Positions 17,671-26,431 of a stretch of DNA of 64,000 nt are shown here, piece after piece (positions within the stretch are counted from its first letter, which is position 1; the number at the start of each line of letters is the position of its first letter). A program made the position numbers and the translations under genes. The notes beneath the pieces are model-generated. The model was not told where the DNA came from. It ran no database searches and saw only the letters and a list, made by a program, of their open reading frames with translations. Origin of the DNA: Myroides guanonis (GTDB lineage Bacteria; Bacteroidota; Bacteroidia; Flavobacteriales; Flavobacteriaceae); assembly GCF_900114085.1 (NCBI RefSeq), contig NZ_FORU01000014.1, forward strand, positions 1-64,000. The letters run 5' to 3'.

Positions 17671-19329
17671 TTATATCCCCATCATAGTACGATCCTTATT
17701 ATATCGTATTTGATAGCTAAAACGAATTTTCTTACTCTCATTAGGTTTCATGTTTATATTCCACTTCAACAACCCTTTCTCATTATCTACTTCCGCTCCA
17801 GAAGTTTCGTTCAACGTTACCTCAATACTTGTATCTGTACTCAATGGAAACTGATCTTCTACTTGAATATCAACCGCCTCATTCTTGTTATTCTTCACTG
17901 TAATCTCATACGTGAAAGATTGTTCTTTTTTAGAAGAGAGTGTTTTAGTACCTGATTTATCCGACACTAAAATACGTTCCAATGAAACCTTTGGATCTTT
18001 ACCCAAATTCAAACGTAGTGTTTCATCAGTGTTCTCCGTATTTAAAAAGGTTTTACCAACATTCATTCCATCAAAAATCACATTCGCATCTCCTGGTAAT
18101 AGATTGTGCTTAGAATAATCAGCTACTTTAGCCACCAAATAAGCCGTAGCATCTAGTTTTGGAACACTGTAATACTGATAATCTCCTTTCATTTCAAAGG
18201 TATTCAAATCTACACTGTGTTTTTTTCCATTGCTAACTATAGAATACGGAATAGAAATATCAAAGGTCACATTCAATTGACTCTCAACAACGTTGGTATA
18301 TTCTGCCATCGTTTGGCGTTCTGAATAAGAAACTTGCTCTGCCACCGTCGGCGCAGCATTTACCATCATATCATTAGAACTAATTCTAGATACAGCACCA
18401 GCATGCTTTCTACTTGGTGAATTTTGGTAGCCCGTACTTACAACAATCTCATTTTCAACGATGGGTTCATAACCAATAAACCAATTACTCCATCTCGGAA
18501 TGGATGTATTCTGATTTACCATGCCCGAAGTTAAGCTCAACTTTACATTTCTCCAATCAATACCCGAAGTTTGAACCACCTGGGCTTTGTACATCATTTT
18601 TATAGGAGCCCCTACTTTATCAATTCGTAAATCATAGGAAGGAACCCATTGTGCCCTATTAGTTAAATAATTAACCCTAAAAGGAACTTCTCCCTCTTTC
18701 GCATTCATCACCTGCACGATTAACTTTCCTTGACTGGTTTTACCAGTACTACTAGCACCCAAAGCTAATTTAGACTTTAAATCATTCCACTTAAATTCGA
18801 TTTTTTCCTTTTCCTTCTTCTTTAAATAAATTCCATTTTGAAGATCTTGTCTTTTACTTTTATAATAATCAACCCATTTAGTCATATCGGCAAAGCTATA
18901 TTCTTTATCCCCATTAGAAGAGGATCTATTATCCAACAATTGCACCGTTTGCAAATCAGCATTAATCTCATTAGTCATTTTGTCTAGTGCCAACTCCACC
19001 ATAGCAATACTATCACGTAAGGGTTTGGCTAAAGGTGAGTTTTGAGCATTATCATATTCCTCAATATATGAATTTGAAAACTGAACAGACATTACCGTAA
19101 CATCTGCAATAGACCCCACTTGAATGGTATTTTCATTCAACTGGTCAGAAACATTCGTAATCACCACTTCCGACATACCTTTTGGAAGTTTTAACTGCGC
19201 TTTCTGCGTTAACTCTGCACCGTTGTAATATACACGTGCTGATTCTAATTGCGCTTGTGTATAAAGCGGTTTTTGTGCCCAACCAACCATACTCATCAAT
19301 AAGGCAACCAATACTATACTATATCTCAT
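17671..19329 (-). CDS. DUF4139/DUF4140 (MuiA-type) exported protein
   Basis: The 552-residue product has a signal peptide (cleaved after VGWAQ). An N-terminal DUF4140 domain (about 25-125) holds the ARVYYNGAELT strand pattern. A helical, lysine-rich coiled-coil region follows (about 150-200), then a DUF4139 beta-rich domain to the end (WVPSYDLRIDK, SGIDWRNVKLSLTSG, and LKWNINMKPNES). Some relatives are annotated as mucoidy inhibitor A, but no biochemical activity is established. It would be periplasmic or surface-exposed. It lies 49 bases downstream of radA without a terminator between, so cotranscription is possible. Confidence 0.85.
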   Translation of the reverse strand: MRYSIVLVALLMSMVGWAQKPLYTQAQLESARVYYNGAELTQKAQLKLPKGMSEVVITNVSDQLNENTIQVGSIADVTVMSVQFSNSYIEEYDNAQNSPLAKPLRDSIAMVELALDKMTNEINADLQTVQLLDNRSSSNGDKEYSFADMTKWVDYYKSKRQDLQNGIYLKKKEKEKIEFKWNDLKSKLALGASSTGKTSQGKLIVQVMNAKEGEVPFRVNYLTNRAQWVPSYDLRIDKVGAPIKMMYKAQVVQTSGIDWRNVKLSLTSGMVNQNTSIPRWSNWFIGYEPIVENEIVVSTGYQNSPSRKHAGAVSRISSNDMMVNAAPTVAEQVSYSERQTMAEYTNVVESQLNVTFDISIPYSIVSNGKKHSVDLNTFEMKGDYQYYSVPKLDATAYLVAKVADYSKHNLLPGDANVIFDGMNVGKTFLNTENTDETLRLNLGKDPKVSLERILVSDKSGTKTLSSKKEQSFTYEITVKNNKNEAVDIQVEDQFPLSTDTSIEVTLNETSGAEVDNEKGLLKWNINMKPNESKKIRFSYQIRYNKDRTMMGI

Positions 19330-19378
19330 AAACTATCTTTTATAAGAGCCACACTAAAAGCGAGCCAAAAATGATAAA

Positions 19379-20743
19379 CTAACCAAATAAAAATTCCACC
19401 ACATCCTCAATCTTAGAAACCAAGACCACTTTAATACCCGATCCCTTATGAGCTATCTTATTGTATTTAGAAACAAACATCGTAGAGAACCCTAGTTTTT
19501 CAGCCTCTTGAATACGCTGATCTACGCGATTTATAGGACGTATTTCTCCAGACAATCCAACTTCACCTGCAAAACAAAAATCTTTAGGTACAGAAATGTC
19601 TTCATTAGAAGAAAGAATCGCCGCAACTACCGCTAAGTCAATTGCAGGATCATCTACTGAAATTCCACCTGTAATATTTAAAAAAACGTCTTTCGACCCT
19701 AAATGAAACCCTACTCTCTTTTCAAGTACAGCTAATATCATGTTTAATCTTTTCAGATTATAACCCGTGGCACTGCGTTGGGGTGTACCATAAACAGCAG
19801 TACTAACCAATGCCTGAATCTCAACCATCAATGGTCTCATCCCTTCCAAAGTAGCCGAAATAGCTGTTCCAGATAATTCCTCTTCACGATGAGAAATCAA
19901 AATCTCTGATGGATTAGAAACCTCTCTCAATCCACTACCTTGCATTTCATAAATACCCAATTCTGCTGTTGAGCCGAAACGATTTTTTAAAGAACGAAGA
20001 ATTCGATACACATGGTTTCGATCACCTTCAAATTGCAAAACCGTATCTACCATATGCTCTAACATCTTCGGTCCAGCAATACTTCCATCCTTTGTGATAT
20101 GTCCAATAAGAATTACAGGAGTACCTGTCTCTTTGGCAAACTTTATCAATTCAGCTGTAGTTTCTTTAATCTGAGAAATCGTGCCAGCCGACGATTCAAT
20201 ATAATCAGTATGCAGTGTTTGTATAGAGTCGATTATTAAAACATCAGGCTCTATCTCTTCAATCTGCTTAAAAATATTCTGTGTATTCGTCTCTGTTAGA
20301 ATATAACAGTTTTGACTCTGTGCGTTGATACGTTCAGCGCGCATTTTAATTTGCTTTTGACTTTCCTCTCCAGAAACATAAAGTGTTTTATAAGGCAACT
20401 TTAAGGATATTTGTAAAAGAAGTGTACTCTTTCCAATTCCTGGCTCTCCACCCAAAAGAATCATAGAACCCGGCACAATCCCACCACCTAAAACTCGATT
20501 AAGCTCTCCATCAAGCGTGTTCATTCTAATTTCTTCGGTACTGTCAATTTCTTCAACTTTTAAAGGTTTAGCAACACGCGCACTGCCCGTAGTTGTTATT
20601 GATTTCCAAGGTTTTTTCTCCTCTTTCTGTAAGACTTCCTCCACCAAAGTATTCCACTCTCTACAAGAAGGACATTGTCCCATCCATTTAGGTTGTTGAG
20701 CCCCACAACTTTGACAGAAAAATGCTGTTTTAACCTTTGCCAT
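19379..20743 (-). CDS. radA: DNA repair protein RadA (branch-migration ATPase)
   Basis: The 454-residue RadA/Sms protein has the complete domain order. An N-terminal zinc finger (CQSCG and CPSC, residues 10-28) comes first. It is followed by a RecA-like ATPase with Walker A GGEPGIGKST near 98, the RadA-specific KNRFG motif near 250, and a Lon-like C-terminal domain (SKDVFLNITGGISV onward). It drives branch migration of recombination intermediates with RecA. A -7-like TATTTTTA on the minus strand at 20809-20802 is a possible promoter. Confidence 0.96.
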   Translation of the reverse strand: MAKVKTAFFCQSCGAQQPKWMGQCPSCREWNTLVEEVLQKEEKKPWKSITTTGSARVAKPLKVEEIDSTEEIRMNTLDGELNRVLGGGIVPGSMILLGGEPGIGKSTLLLQISLKLPYKTLYVSGEESQKQIKMRAERINAQSQNCYILTETNTQNIFKQIEEIEPDVLIIDSIQTLHTDYIESSAGTISQIKETTAELIKFAKETGTPVILIGHITKDGSIAGPKMLEHMVDTVLQFEGDRNHVYRILRSLKNRFGSTAELGIYEMQGSGLREVSNPSEILISHREEELSGTAISATLEGMRPLMVEIQALVSTAVYGTPQRSATGYNLKRLNMILAVLEKRVGFHLGSKDVFLNITGGISVDDPAIDLAVVAAILSSNEDISVPKDFCFAGEVGLSGEIRPINRVDQRIQEAEKLGFSTMFVSKYNKIAHKGSGIKVVLVSKIEDVVEFLFG

Positions 20744-21661
20744 TACTTATTTTTTAAACAACAACAATTCGCTATTGCATTATTATTAATTAATTCAATG
20801 GTAAAAATACGAAAATTAGCTCCATTATTCCACTTACTAAAAACGGTGTTTTTACACCTACCAATAGCAAAAATCATAGACATTCCATTCACACTTTTAT
20901 TTCCTATTCTAGTTACGATACAGATCTTACTGTTTTAAACATTAAACATAACCCTTTCAATGAATGTAATACAGAACTAATAATCAAAAATCATCATTGT
21001 TTGAAAAAAACACAAATCCCTACATTAATAGTTTTCAACACTCTATATACTCCTACAATAAAGTATCAAACCTCCTTTAAAACTATACTTAAAGTCCATT
21101 CATCCTCTATTTATTTTGTAGACTTTGAGTAAACCTTAAATGGATTTTAAGTGGACCTTGACTAAACATTACACACTTTATCCACATCTAATCCTAGCTT
21201 TTGATAGAAACTAAAAAAGGGCTGAAATCTAAACGAATAGACATCGACCCTTTCTTACAAATGCTTAATACTTTTTGGCATGTTTTAGGTTAATTTCAGG
21301 ATTCAAACATCCATATTGTTCGAGTTTCCTTCGGGTCTTATTCGGGTCTTGTTCGGAAAACGGGCCTCTAACCCAAGTAAACACTGGAAATCCCCGAAGA
21401 GATCCCGAACAAAGCACTTTTATAAATAAATAAAATATTGATTTTAAGCGTTCTACAAATAAAAATAAATCAAATGAGATCAAACGATATCATTATAATC
21501 ATCTTTAAAATCTAATTTTAAATTTGATGATAGTTCAAGCTAAGTAATTTTAATTTAAAAATTGGTGATTAACTTAACTGTTCAAGGAGATTATTAATAA
21601 CAAACAAAACCAACATGAATATACATGAAGTAATAAAAAGAAAAACAGAAAAATAAAACGC
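20744..21661. other. long gene-free region
   Basis: This is the longest gene-free stretch in the window apart from the rrn leader. Frames on both strands (20675-20938 plus, 21265-21483 minus) have no family resemblance I recognise. It contains a 14-base inverted repeat (21087-21100 with 21139-21152, one mismatch). A separate 75-bp hairpin with locally higher G+C lies at 21338-21412 and is listed on its own. No rnpB, tmRNA or SRP RNA core motif is visible. Confidence 0.55.
21338..21412. repeat. 75-bp imperfect inverted repeat with internal direct repeats
   Basis: Arms 21338-21356 and 21394-21412 pair over about 18 positions, with one mismatch, one wobble and two single-base bulges, around a 37-base loop. 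The left side also holds tandem copies of ttcgggtctt (starting 21330 and 21341). It is conspicuously richer in G+C than its surroundings. It could be a small RNA hairpin, a MITE-like element or an insertion-sequence end; I cannot tell which. Confidence 0.5.
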
Positions 21662-22627
21662 TTAGTTCTTATTTCGGTAAAATAAAGGTAAAATAAGAAA
21701 GGATAAAGCTCCCATTAAAACAACCAATCCGGTTTGGGAAGACCACAAAATCCAACCAAAAGCAGTACCAGCCTCTTGAGAAATTCCGTAAAACAACAAT
21801 AGTTCAGAGATAATTAGTGGAAAAGCTCCAAAACCACCATTAGTAAAACTAACAGCAAAACTACCTGCGACAAAAGCTGCCATTACTACTCCAAAACTCT
21901 GCGCACTAGTTTCTTCTAAAGCGCACATTCCAAAATAGAAAGTTAGAATATAAGTACCCCAAATGATAAGTGTATGAAGTAAAAAAGCACCCTTTTTAGG
22001 CATTTTATAAATACTAACTACGCCTTCAATTAAACCAGCCACTTTTCTTTTTATGAATAGAATTGGCTTCCATTGAGAATACAAAAACAATAGAACACCT
22101 ACAACTAGACCACAGAGCAAAAAACTACCTAGCAACAGTAATTTCTGAATAGGAATACGTTCCATCAGAAAATCCTTTAGCACGTTATATTGAAACACAA
22201 AAACAGTAAAAACACAAAGAAGCAAACAAATCAAATCAACTATTCGCTCTGAAACAATGGTACCAAACCCCTTGTCAAACGGTATTTTTTCATATTTCTG
22301 TAATATAAGTGCTCTCGAAAACTCTCCAGATCTAGGAAGTGTAAGATTCATTATATAGCCAATAGAAATGGCCATTAAGTTTGTTGATGTCTTCGATTTA
22401 TACCCCATATATTCAAGGGCAAAATTCCAGCGATATGCGCGAGACCAAAGACTAACAATAGAAAATATAGTTGCTATAACTATATAATTATAATTGGCAT
22501 TTTTAAAATGCCCTTTCATTATTTCTAACTGATCCGCAGTAAATGAACTGTAAGCGTAATAAACTAAAAACACTCCCAACAATAGTGGGAGTGTTATATT
22601 TAAAAATTTGCTTACTTTACTTTTCAA
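21662..22627 (-). CDS. LPG-synthase-TM / YbhN-family integral membrane protein
   Basis: The 321-residue protein has about eight hydrophobic helices and belongs to the lysylphosphatidylglycerol synthase membrane-domain family (YbhN/AglD type). Family marks are the arginine-rich SLWSRAYRWNFAL segment, LPRSGEFSRALIL, the EGVVSIY loop and a glycine-rich helix (TNGGFGAFPLIISE). There is no aminoacyl-transfer domain, so it is a membrane-domain-only member. Those are thought to move or flip lipids, but this is unproven here. Its ATG is 5 bases after panD, making it the third gene of panC-panD-ybhN. Confidence 0.85.
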   Translation of the reverse strand: MKSKVSKFLNITLPLLLGVFLVYYAYSSFTADQLEIMKGHFKNANYNYIVIATIFSIVSLWSRAYRWNFALEYMGYKSKTSTNLMAISIGYIMNLTLPRSGEFSRALILQKYEKIPFDKGFGTIVSERIVDLICLLLCVFTVFVFQYNVLKDFLMERIPIQKLLLLGSFLLCGLVVGVLLFLYSQWKPILFIKRKVAGLIEGVVSIYKMPKKGAFLLHTLIIWGTYILTFYFGMCALEETSAQSFGVVMAAFVAGSFAVSFTNGGFGAFPLIISELLLFYGISQEAGTAFGWILWSSQTGLVVLMGALSFLILPLFYRNKN

Positions 22628-22632
22628 CGAGT

Positions 22633-22983
22633 CTAAGTTAAAGTATTATCATTCTCATTTGGGAAGATAATAGCAGGTTTAAAAGTCTTTGCTTCCTCAT
22701 AATCTAAAAGCCCGTAAGCAATTATAATCACAACATCTCCTTTGTGAACTTTTCTCGCTGCTGGACCATTCAACGTGATTTCACCACTATTTCTCGGACC
22801 TGGTATTGCGTAGGTTTCGAAACGCTCACCGTTATTGATGTTAACTATAGACACCTTTTCACCCTCTAAAATATTAGAAGCTTCCAATAGCACTTCGTCT
22901 ATCGTTATACTTCCAATATAGTGCAAATCTGCTCCAGTAACGGTTACACGATGAATTTTTGATTTTACTACTTCAACTTGCAT
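22633..22983 (-). CDS. panD: aspartate 1-decarboxylase
   Basis: This 116-residue pyruvoyl enzyme makes beta-alanine from aspartate for pantothenate and coenzyme A. The self-cleavage site Gly24-Ser25 is intact (HYIGSITID), and Ser25 becomes the pyruvoyl group. The conserved [12 protein letters not shown] stretch is present and the length is normal. It starts 6 bases after panC, so both halves of the pantothenate condensation are made from one message. Confidence 0.96.
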   Translation of the reverse strand: MQVEVVKSKIHRVTVTGADLHYIGSITIDEVLLEASNILEGEKVSIVNINNGERFETYAIPGPRNSGEITLNGPAARKVHKGDVVIIIAYGLLDYEEAKTFKPAIIFPNENDNTLT

Positions 22984-22989
22984 AATGCT

Positions 22990-23838
22990 TTAATTAAATG
23001 ACATATTATCTATTAGACGAACACCCTCAATATGTGCCACCAAAAAACCTCTATATTTTCTACCTTCCTGTTTTTCAGTAACGGTTTTTAAGGTTTCTTC
23101 GTCAGCTATTGTAAAATATTCGAGGTCAAAGTTAGAATTATTTTTAAATTCAGACTCGACAAAGTCCTGAACTTTTTTAATACTGTCAGTTTTAAAGCGT
23201 TTTTTAGCCTCTAAAAGTACTTTAAAAATGAAGGTAGATTCTAACAATCCATTCTTAGAAAGTCTTTCATTTCTAGAACTCATTGCTAAACCGTCACTAG
23301 CTCTATGGATAGGACAACCCACAACTTCAATATTCATATTTTCCTTTTCAACCAATTTTCTAATAATCTGCAATTGTTGAAAATCTTTTTCACCAAAATA
23401 CGCTTTTGTAGGCTCCACTAAATCAAACAACTTTTTCACAATAGTTCCTACTCCATCAAAATGTCCTGGACGCTGGGCCCCTTCCATTTGATCTTCAAGA
23501 CCTTCATATTCAAAAGATTCAGCAACTGCATTTTCTGGATACATTTCAGAAACAGTTGGGGCAAAGACAATAATTTCTCCCTCTATAGAAGAGATAACTT
23601 TCAAGTCCTTTTCTAGATCTCTAGGATATTTTTCTAGATCTTTAGCATTGTTAAACTGTGTTGGATTCACAAAAACACTAACGACCGTACATGTATTTTC
23701 TTTGTTGGATTGAGCAATCAAAGAAAGATGACCTTCATGAATTGCCCCCATAGTAGGTACCAAACCAATGGATTGTCCAGCACCTCTAAAAGATTCCAAA
23801 TAGTGCTCCAATTCCCCTTTTGTATTAAAAACAAACAT
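22990..23838 (-). CDS. panC: pantothenate synthetase
   Basis: This 282-residue cytosolic enzyme joins pantoate and beta-alanine using ATP. Visible motifs are PTMGAIHEGHLSLI (the HIGH-like nucleotide motif), VNPTQFN, the dimer-face segment GEKDFQQLQ and the SSRNERLS (KMSKS-like) loop. It is the first gene of panC-panD-ybhN. A TAATTTTG -7 box at 23869-23862 lies 24 bases upstream of the start, in the short region shared with the divergent synthase-domain gene. Confidence 0.96.
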   Translation of the reverse strand: MFVFNTKGELEHYLESFRGAGQSIGLVPTMGAIHEGHLSLIAQSNKENTCTVVSVFVNPTQFNNAKDLEKYPRDLEKDLKVISSIEGEIIVFAPTVSEMYPENAVAESFEYEGLEDQMEGAQRPGHFDGVGTIVKKLFDLVEPTKAYFGEKDFQQLQIIRKLVEKENMNIEVVGCPIHRASDGLAMSSRNERLSKNGLLESTFIFKVLLEAKKRFKTDSIKKVQDFVESEFKNNSNFDLEYFTIADEETLKTVTEKQEGRKYRGFLVAHIEGVRLIDNMSFN

Positions 23839-23861
23839 CTATATCTAGTTTAAAATATTTG

Positions 23862-23908
23862 CAAAATTAGTATTTTACCGAATAACTGCATAAAATTTCG
23901 TAAATTTG
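23862..23908. promoter_or_regulatory. divergent promoter region (panC leftward, synthase-domain gene rightward)
   Basis: TAATTTTG on the minus strand (23869-23862) and TAAATTTG on the plus strand (23901-23908) both fit TAnnTTTG. They lie back to back with 31 bases between them. The TTG elements are weak, with ATG in place of TTG for panC at about 20-base spacing. Confidence 0.6.
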
Positions 23909-23947
23909 CACTGTTTATTTATAACGAACAAATAAATCAAATTTAAG

Positions 23948-24751
23948 ATGAAAGATAAGAGGATATTGTATGTATCATCAGAAGTGGTTCCTTACTTAGC
24001 AGAAAATGAAGTTTCAAATATGTCTTACGACGCTCCAAAAATGATCAATGATCAAGGCGGACAGATAAGAATTTTCATGCCTAGATATGGTAGCATCAAT
24101 GAGCGAAGACATCAATTACATGAGGTTATCAGATTATCGGGTATGAACTTGGTAGTTAATGATATGGATATGCCGTTGATTATCAAAGTCGCATCTATTC
24201 CTAAAGAGCGCATCCAAGTTTATTTTATAGACAATGATGAGTATTTCAAAAGAAAATCAACCTTCACCGATGAAGATGATACAATGTTCACTGACAACGA
24301 CGAAAGAGCTATTTTCTTCACAAAAGGGGTTATTGAAACTGTAAAAAAACTAAACTGGGTTCCAGATATCATACACGTACAAGGTTGGATGGCTTCTTTA
24401 TTGCCTTTATACATGAAGAAATACTACCAAGACGAAGCTATTTTTTCTGACACTAAAATAATCACTTCCATATTTAGTCAATCCTTCGATGGTCCTCTAG
24501 GTATTGAAATGAAAAGCAAAGTAGCTTTTGACGAATTACCAGAAGACTCATTAAAATATTTCGAAGATTCTACTTTTGAAAATATTATGAAGAATGCTAT
24601 CGATAACTCCGACGGAGTAATTATAGCTTCCGAAAATGTTTTACCAAGTTTAACAAAATATATAGAATCTTCAGAAAAACCTTTTTTACCTTTCACTCCA
24701 AAAGAAACTTTTGCAGAAGCGTATACCGAATTCTACAAAAAACATTTGTAA
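23948..24751 (+). CDS. isolated glycogen/starch synthase N-terminal domain protein
   Basis: The 267-residue protein matches only the N-terminal Rossmann domain of glycogen synthase (GT5). It has ILYVSSEVVPYLAENEVSNM, the FMPRYG segment, FFTKGVIETV and PDIIHVQGWMASLLP (the DIIHAHDW equivalent). The KTGGL loop that binds ADP-glucose is replaced by AENEVS, and the whole C-terminal GT-B domain is missing, so glycogen synthesis is unlikely. Similar short proteins occur beside panC in Flavobacteria (recalled). It is followed after 21 bases by the DUF4270 lipoprotein gene and then glmS, suggesting a common transcript. Confidence 0.85.
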   Translation: MKDKRILYVSSEVVPYLAENEVSNMSYDAPKMINDQGGQIRIFMPRYGSINERRHQLHEVIRLSGMNLVVNDMDMPLIIKVASIPKERIQVYFIDNDEYFKRKSTFTDEDDTMFTDNDERAIFFTKGVIETVKKLNWVPDIIHVQGWMASLLPLYMKKYYQDEAIFSDTKIITSIFSQSFDGPLGIEMKSKVAFDELPEDSLKYFEDSTFENIMKNAIDNSDGVIIASENVLPSLTKYIESSEKPFLPFTPKETFAEAYTEFYKKHL

Positions 24752-24772
24752 ACCAATTTTGGAATAGCATAC

Positions 24773-26425
24773 ATGAACAGAAAAAACATATTAAAAGGAT
24801 TGATTCTTAGTCTAGGAATCTTGACTTTACAGTCGTGTGATAAAGACTTTAACAATTTAGGAAACGGCGTTATTGGTGAACCTAATTTCGATATAGAAAC
24901 CTACACGGTTTCTGACCTAATTACATATAACCAATCAACGGGTGAAAATGCACCTAATGGCGTTGAATCAAGTAATTTATCAGAAATTAATCTAGGAGTT
25001 TACAACAATCCTGTTTTTGGAACTACGTCAACAAGCTTTGTTACTGCTCTTAAATTCGTGGACCTTCCGACTGAGTTTGGAAAAAACATCAAGTTAGACT
25101 CTGTTTATATATACATTCCTTATTTTAGTGAAATAGAGAAATATGACGACGATTCTAAACCCGTATATAAGCTAAAAAATAGTTACGGAAACGGTACCTT
25201 CGACTTAAAAATTCATCAAAATGGTTATTACCTTTATGAACCAAATGTCGGAGGAAGCAATGACTCAAAACATTTCTACTCTAACGACAAACAACTAATT
25301 GAGAATGTGAAAAACAGTTTTGTTTTAAACAATTCTCAAAATAAAACTCAGAATTCAAACTTTACAGTTAGCAATAATGAAATTGTTATTTACAAAAGAG
25401 ACAAGGACGGAAACATCATACAAGAAGGCGATGGCGACAATAAAAAAGACGCTGTTTTAGAACGATTGACCCCAGGATTGTTTACTGAATTAGACAAAGA
25501 TTATTTTCAACGATTAATTTTTGACAATATAAATCAAATCGACGAAGTAAATTCATTTAGAAATTACTTTCGAGGCCTGTACTTTAGTGTTACACCGAAT
25601 GGGAATCAGGGCACCCAAGTCAAACTAGATATGTCTAAGGCAAAACTTGTGATTCGTTATTCTCAAGACAAAACTGACAAAGAAGGAAAAACAAGCAGAG
25701 AACACAAAGTAATAGAATACGGTATGGACGCTAGCGTTCCAAAAATCAGTTTCTTTGACGATAATTTCAACGCTTCTTATGTTCAAGCCCTAAGCGCTGC
25801 GGATAAAACAAATGGTGATGAAAAGTTGTTTTTAAAAGGTGGTAATGGTTCATTTGGAGTAATAAATTTATTTAACCAAAACAACCAAGAAGAGCTTAAG
25901 AAATTGAAGGAAGAAGAGCTGATGATAAACGAAGCTATTCTAACTATTTATATCGATGCTGCTACAATGAATTCTAACGAATATGAGCCAGAACGCTTAT
26001 ATCTTTACAATTTAGACGAACAAAAAGTACTTATAGATTACGCCTCAGACTCTCAATCATCTAATAATGCTTCCATTTTCAAATCCACATTCGGTGGTTT
26101 CATTGAAAAAGGAAAAGATGAGAACAACAAAAAAGGTATTCGCTACCGCTTTAAAGTAACTGAACATATCCGTCGTCTTATTAAACAAGATGGAAATTAT
26201 AGCCCTAAACTAGCCTTGATCTCAGCAAAAGATTATGATAATGATGGAATAGTCACAACCTATAAAAAACTAAAAACTGAAATAAGCAATCAGCCAACAG
26301 CTGTAAAAGCAATTCCAGCTCTAGAGGTTGAATCCCCATTAGGAACTGTTATTTATGGAAGTAATACATCTGATGAGAAAAAGAAGATGAGATTAGATAT
26401 TTTTTACACTAAATCCAAAAACTAA
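24773..26425 (+). CDS. DUF4270 family lipoprotein
   Basis: The 550-residue protein has a lipoprotein signal (LQSC, Cys22). The long beta-rich body contains strand repeats (YIYIPYF, LKIHQNGYYLYEP) and a terminal FRV/RYRFKVTEHI segment, matching the Bacteroidota DUF4270 family. Several Asp/Asn-rich loops (KDYDNDGIV, DKDGNIIQ) resemble calcium-binding loops. The function is unknown. It is probably exported to the outer membrane. It lies between the synthase-domain gene and glmS, 6 bases upstream of the latter. Confidence 0.82.
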   Translation: MNRKNILKGLILSLGILTLQSCDKDFNNLGNGVIGEPNFDIETYTVSDLITYNQSTGENAPNGVESSNLSEINLGVYNNPVFGTTSTSFVTALKFVDLPTEFGKNIKLDSVYIYIPYFSEIEKYDDDSKPVYKLKNSYGNGTFDLKIHQNGYYLYEPNVGGSNDSKHFYSNDKQLIENVKNSFVLNNSQNKTQNSNFTVSNNEIVIYKRDKDGNIIQEGDGDNKKDAVLERLTPGLFTELDKDYFQRLIFDNINQIDEVNSFRNYFRGLYFSVTPNGNQGTQVKLDMSKAKLVIRYSQDKTDKEGKTSREHKVIEYGMDASVPKISFFDDNFNASYVQALSAADKTNGDEKLFLKGGNGSFGVINLFNQNNQEELKKLKEEELMINEAILTIYIDAATMNSNEYEPERLYLYNLDEQKVLIDYASDSQSSNNASIFKSTFGGFIEKGKDENNKKGIRYRFKVTEHIRRLIKQDGNYSPKLALISAKDYDNDGIVTTYKKLKTEISNQPTAVKAIPALEVESPLGTVIYGSNTSDEKKKMRLDIFYTKSKN

Positions 26426-26431
26426 ATTACT

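Noticed and set aside
20675..20938. 87-codon plus-strand frame at the radA start
   Set aside because: Its first part is antisense to the radA zinc finger, and the rest is low-complexity hydrophobic translation of AT-rich DNA.
21265..21483. 72-codon minus-strand frame across the 21.34 kb hairpin
   Set aside because: The hairpin explains the unusual composition. No recognisable family or start signal. It should be revisited if homologues exist.
26426..26431. glmS ribozyme upstream of glmS
   Set aside because: Only 6 bases separate glmS from the preceding gene, leaving no room for the ribozyme.
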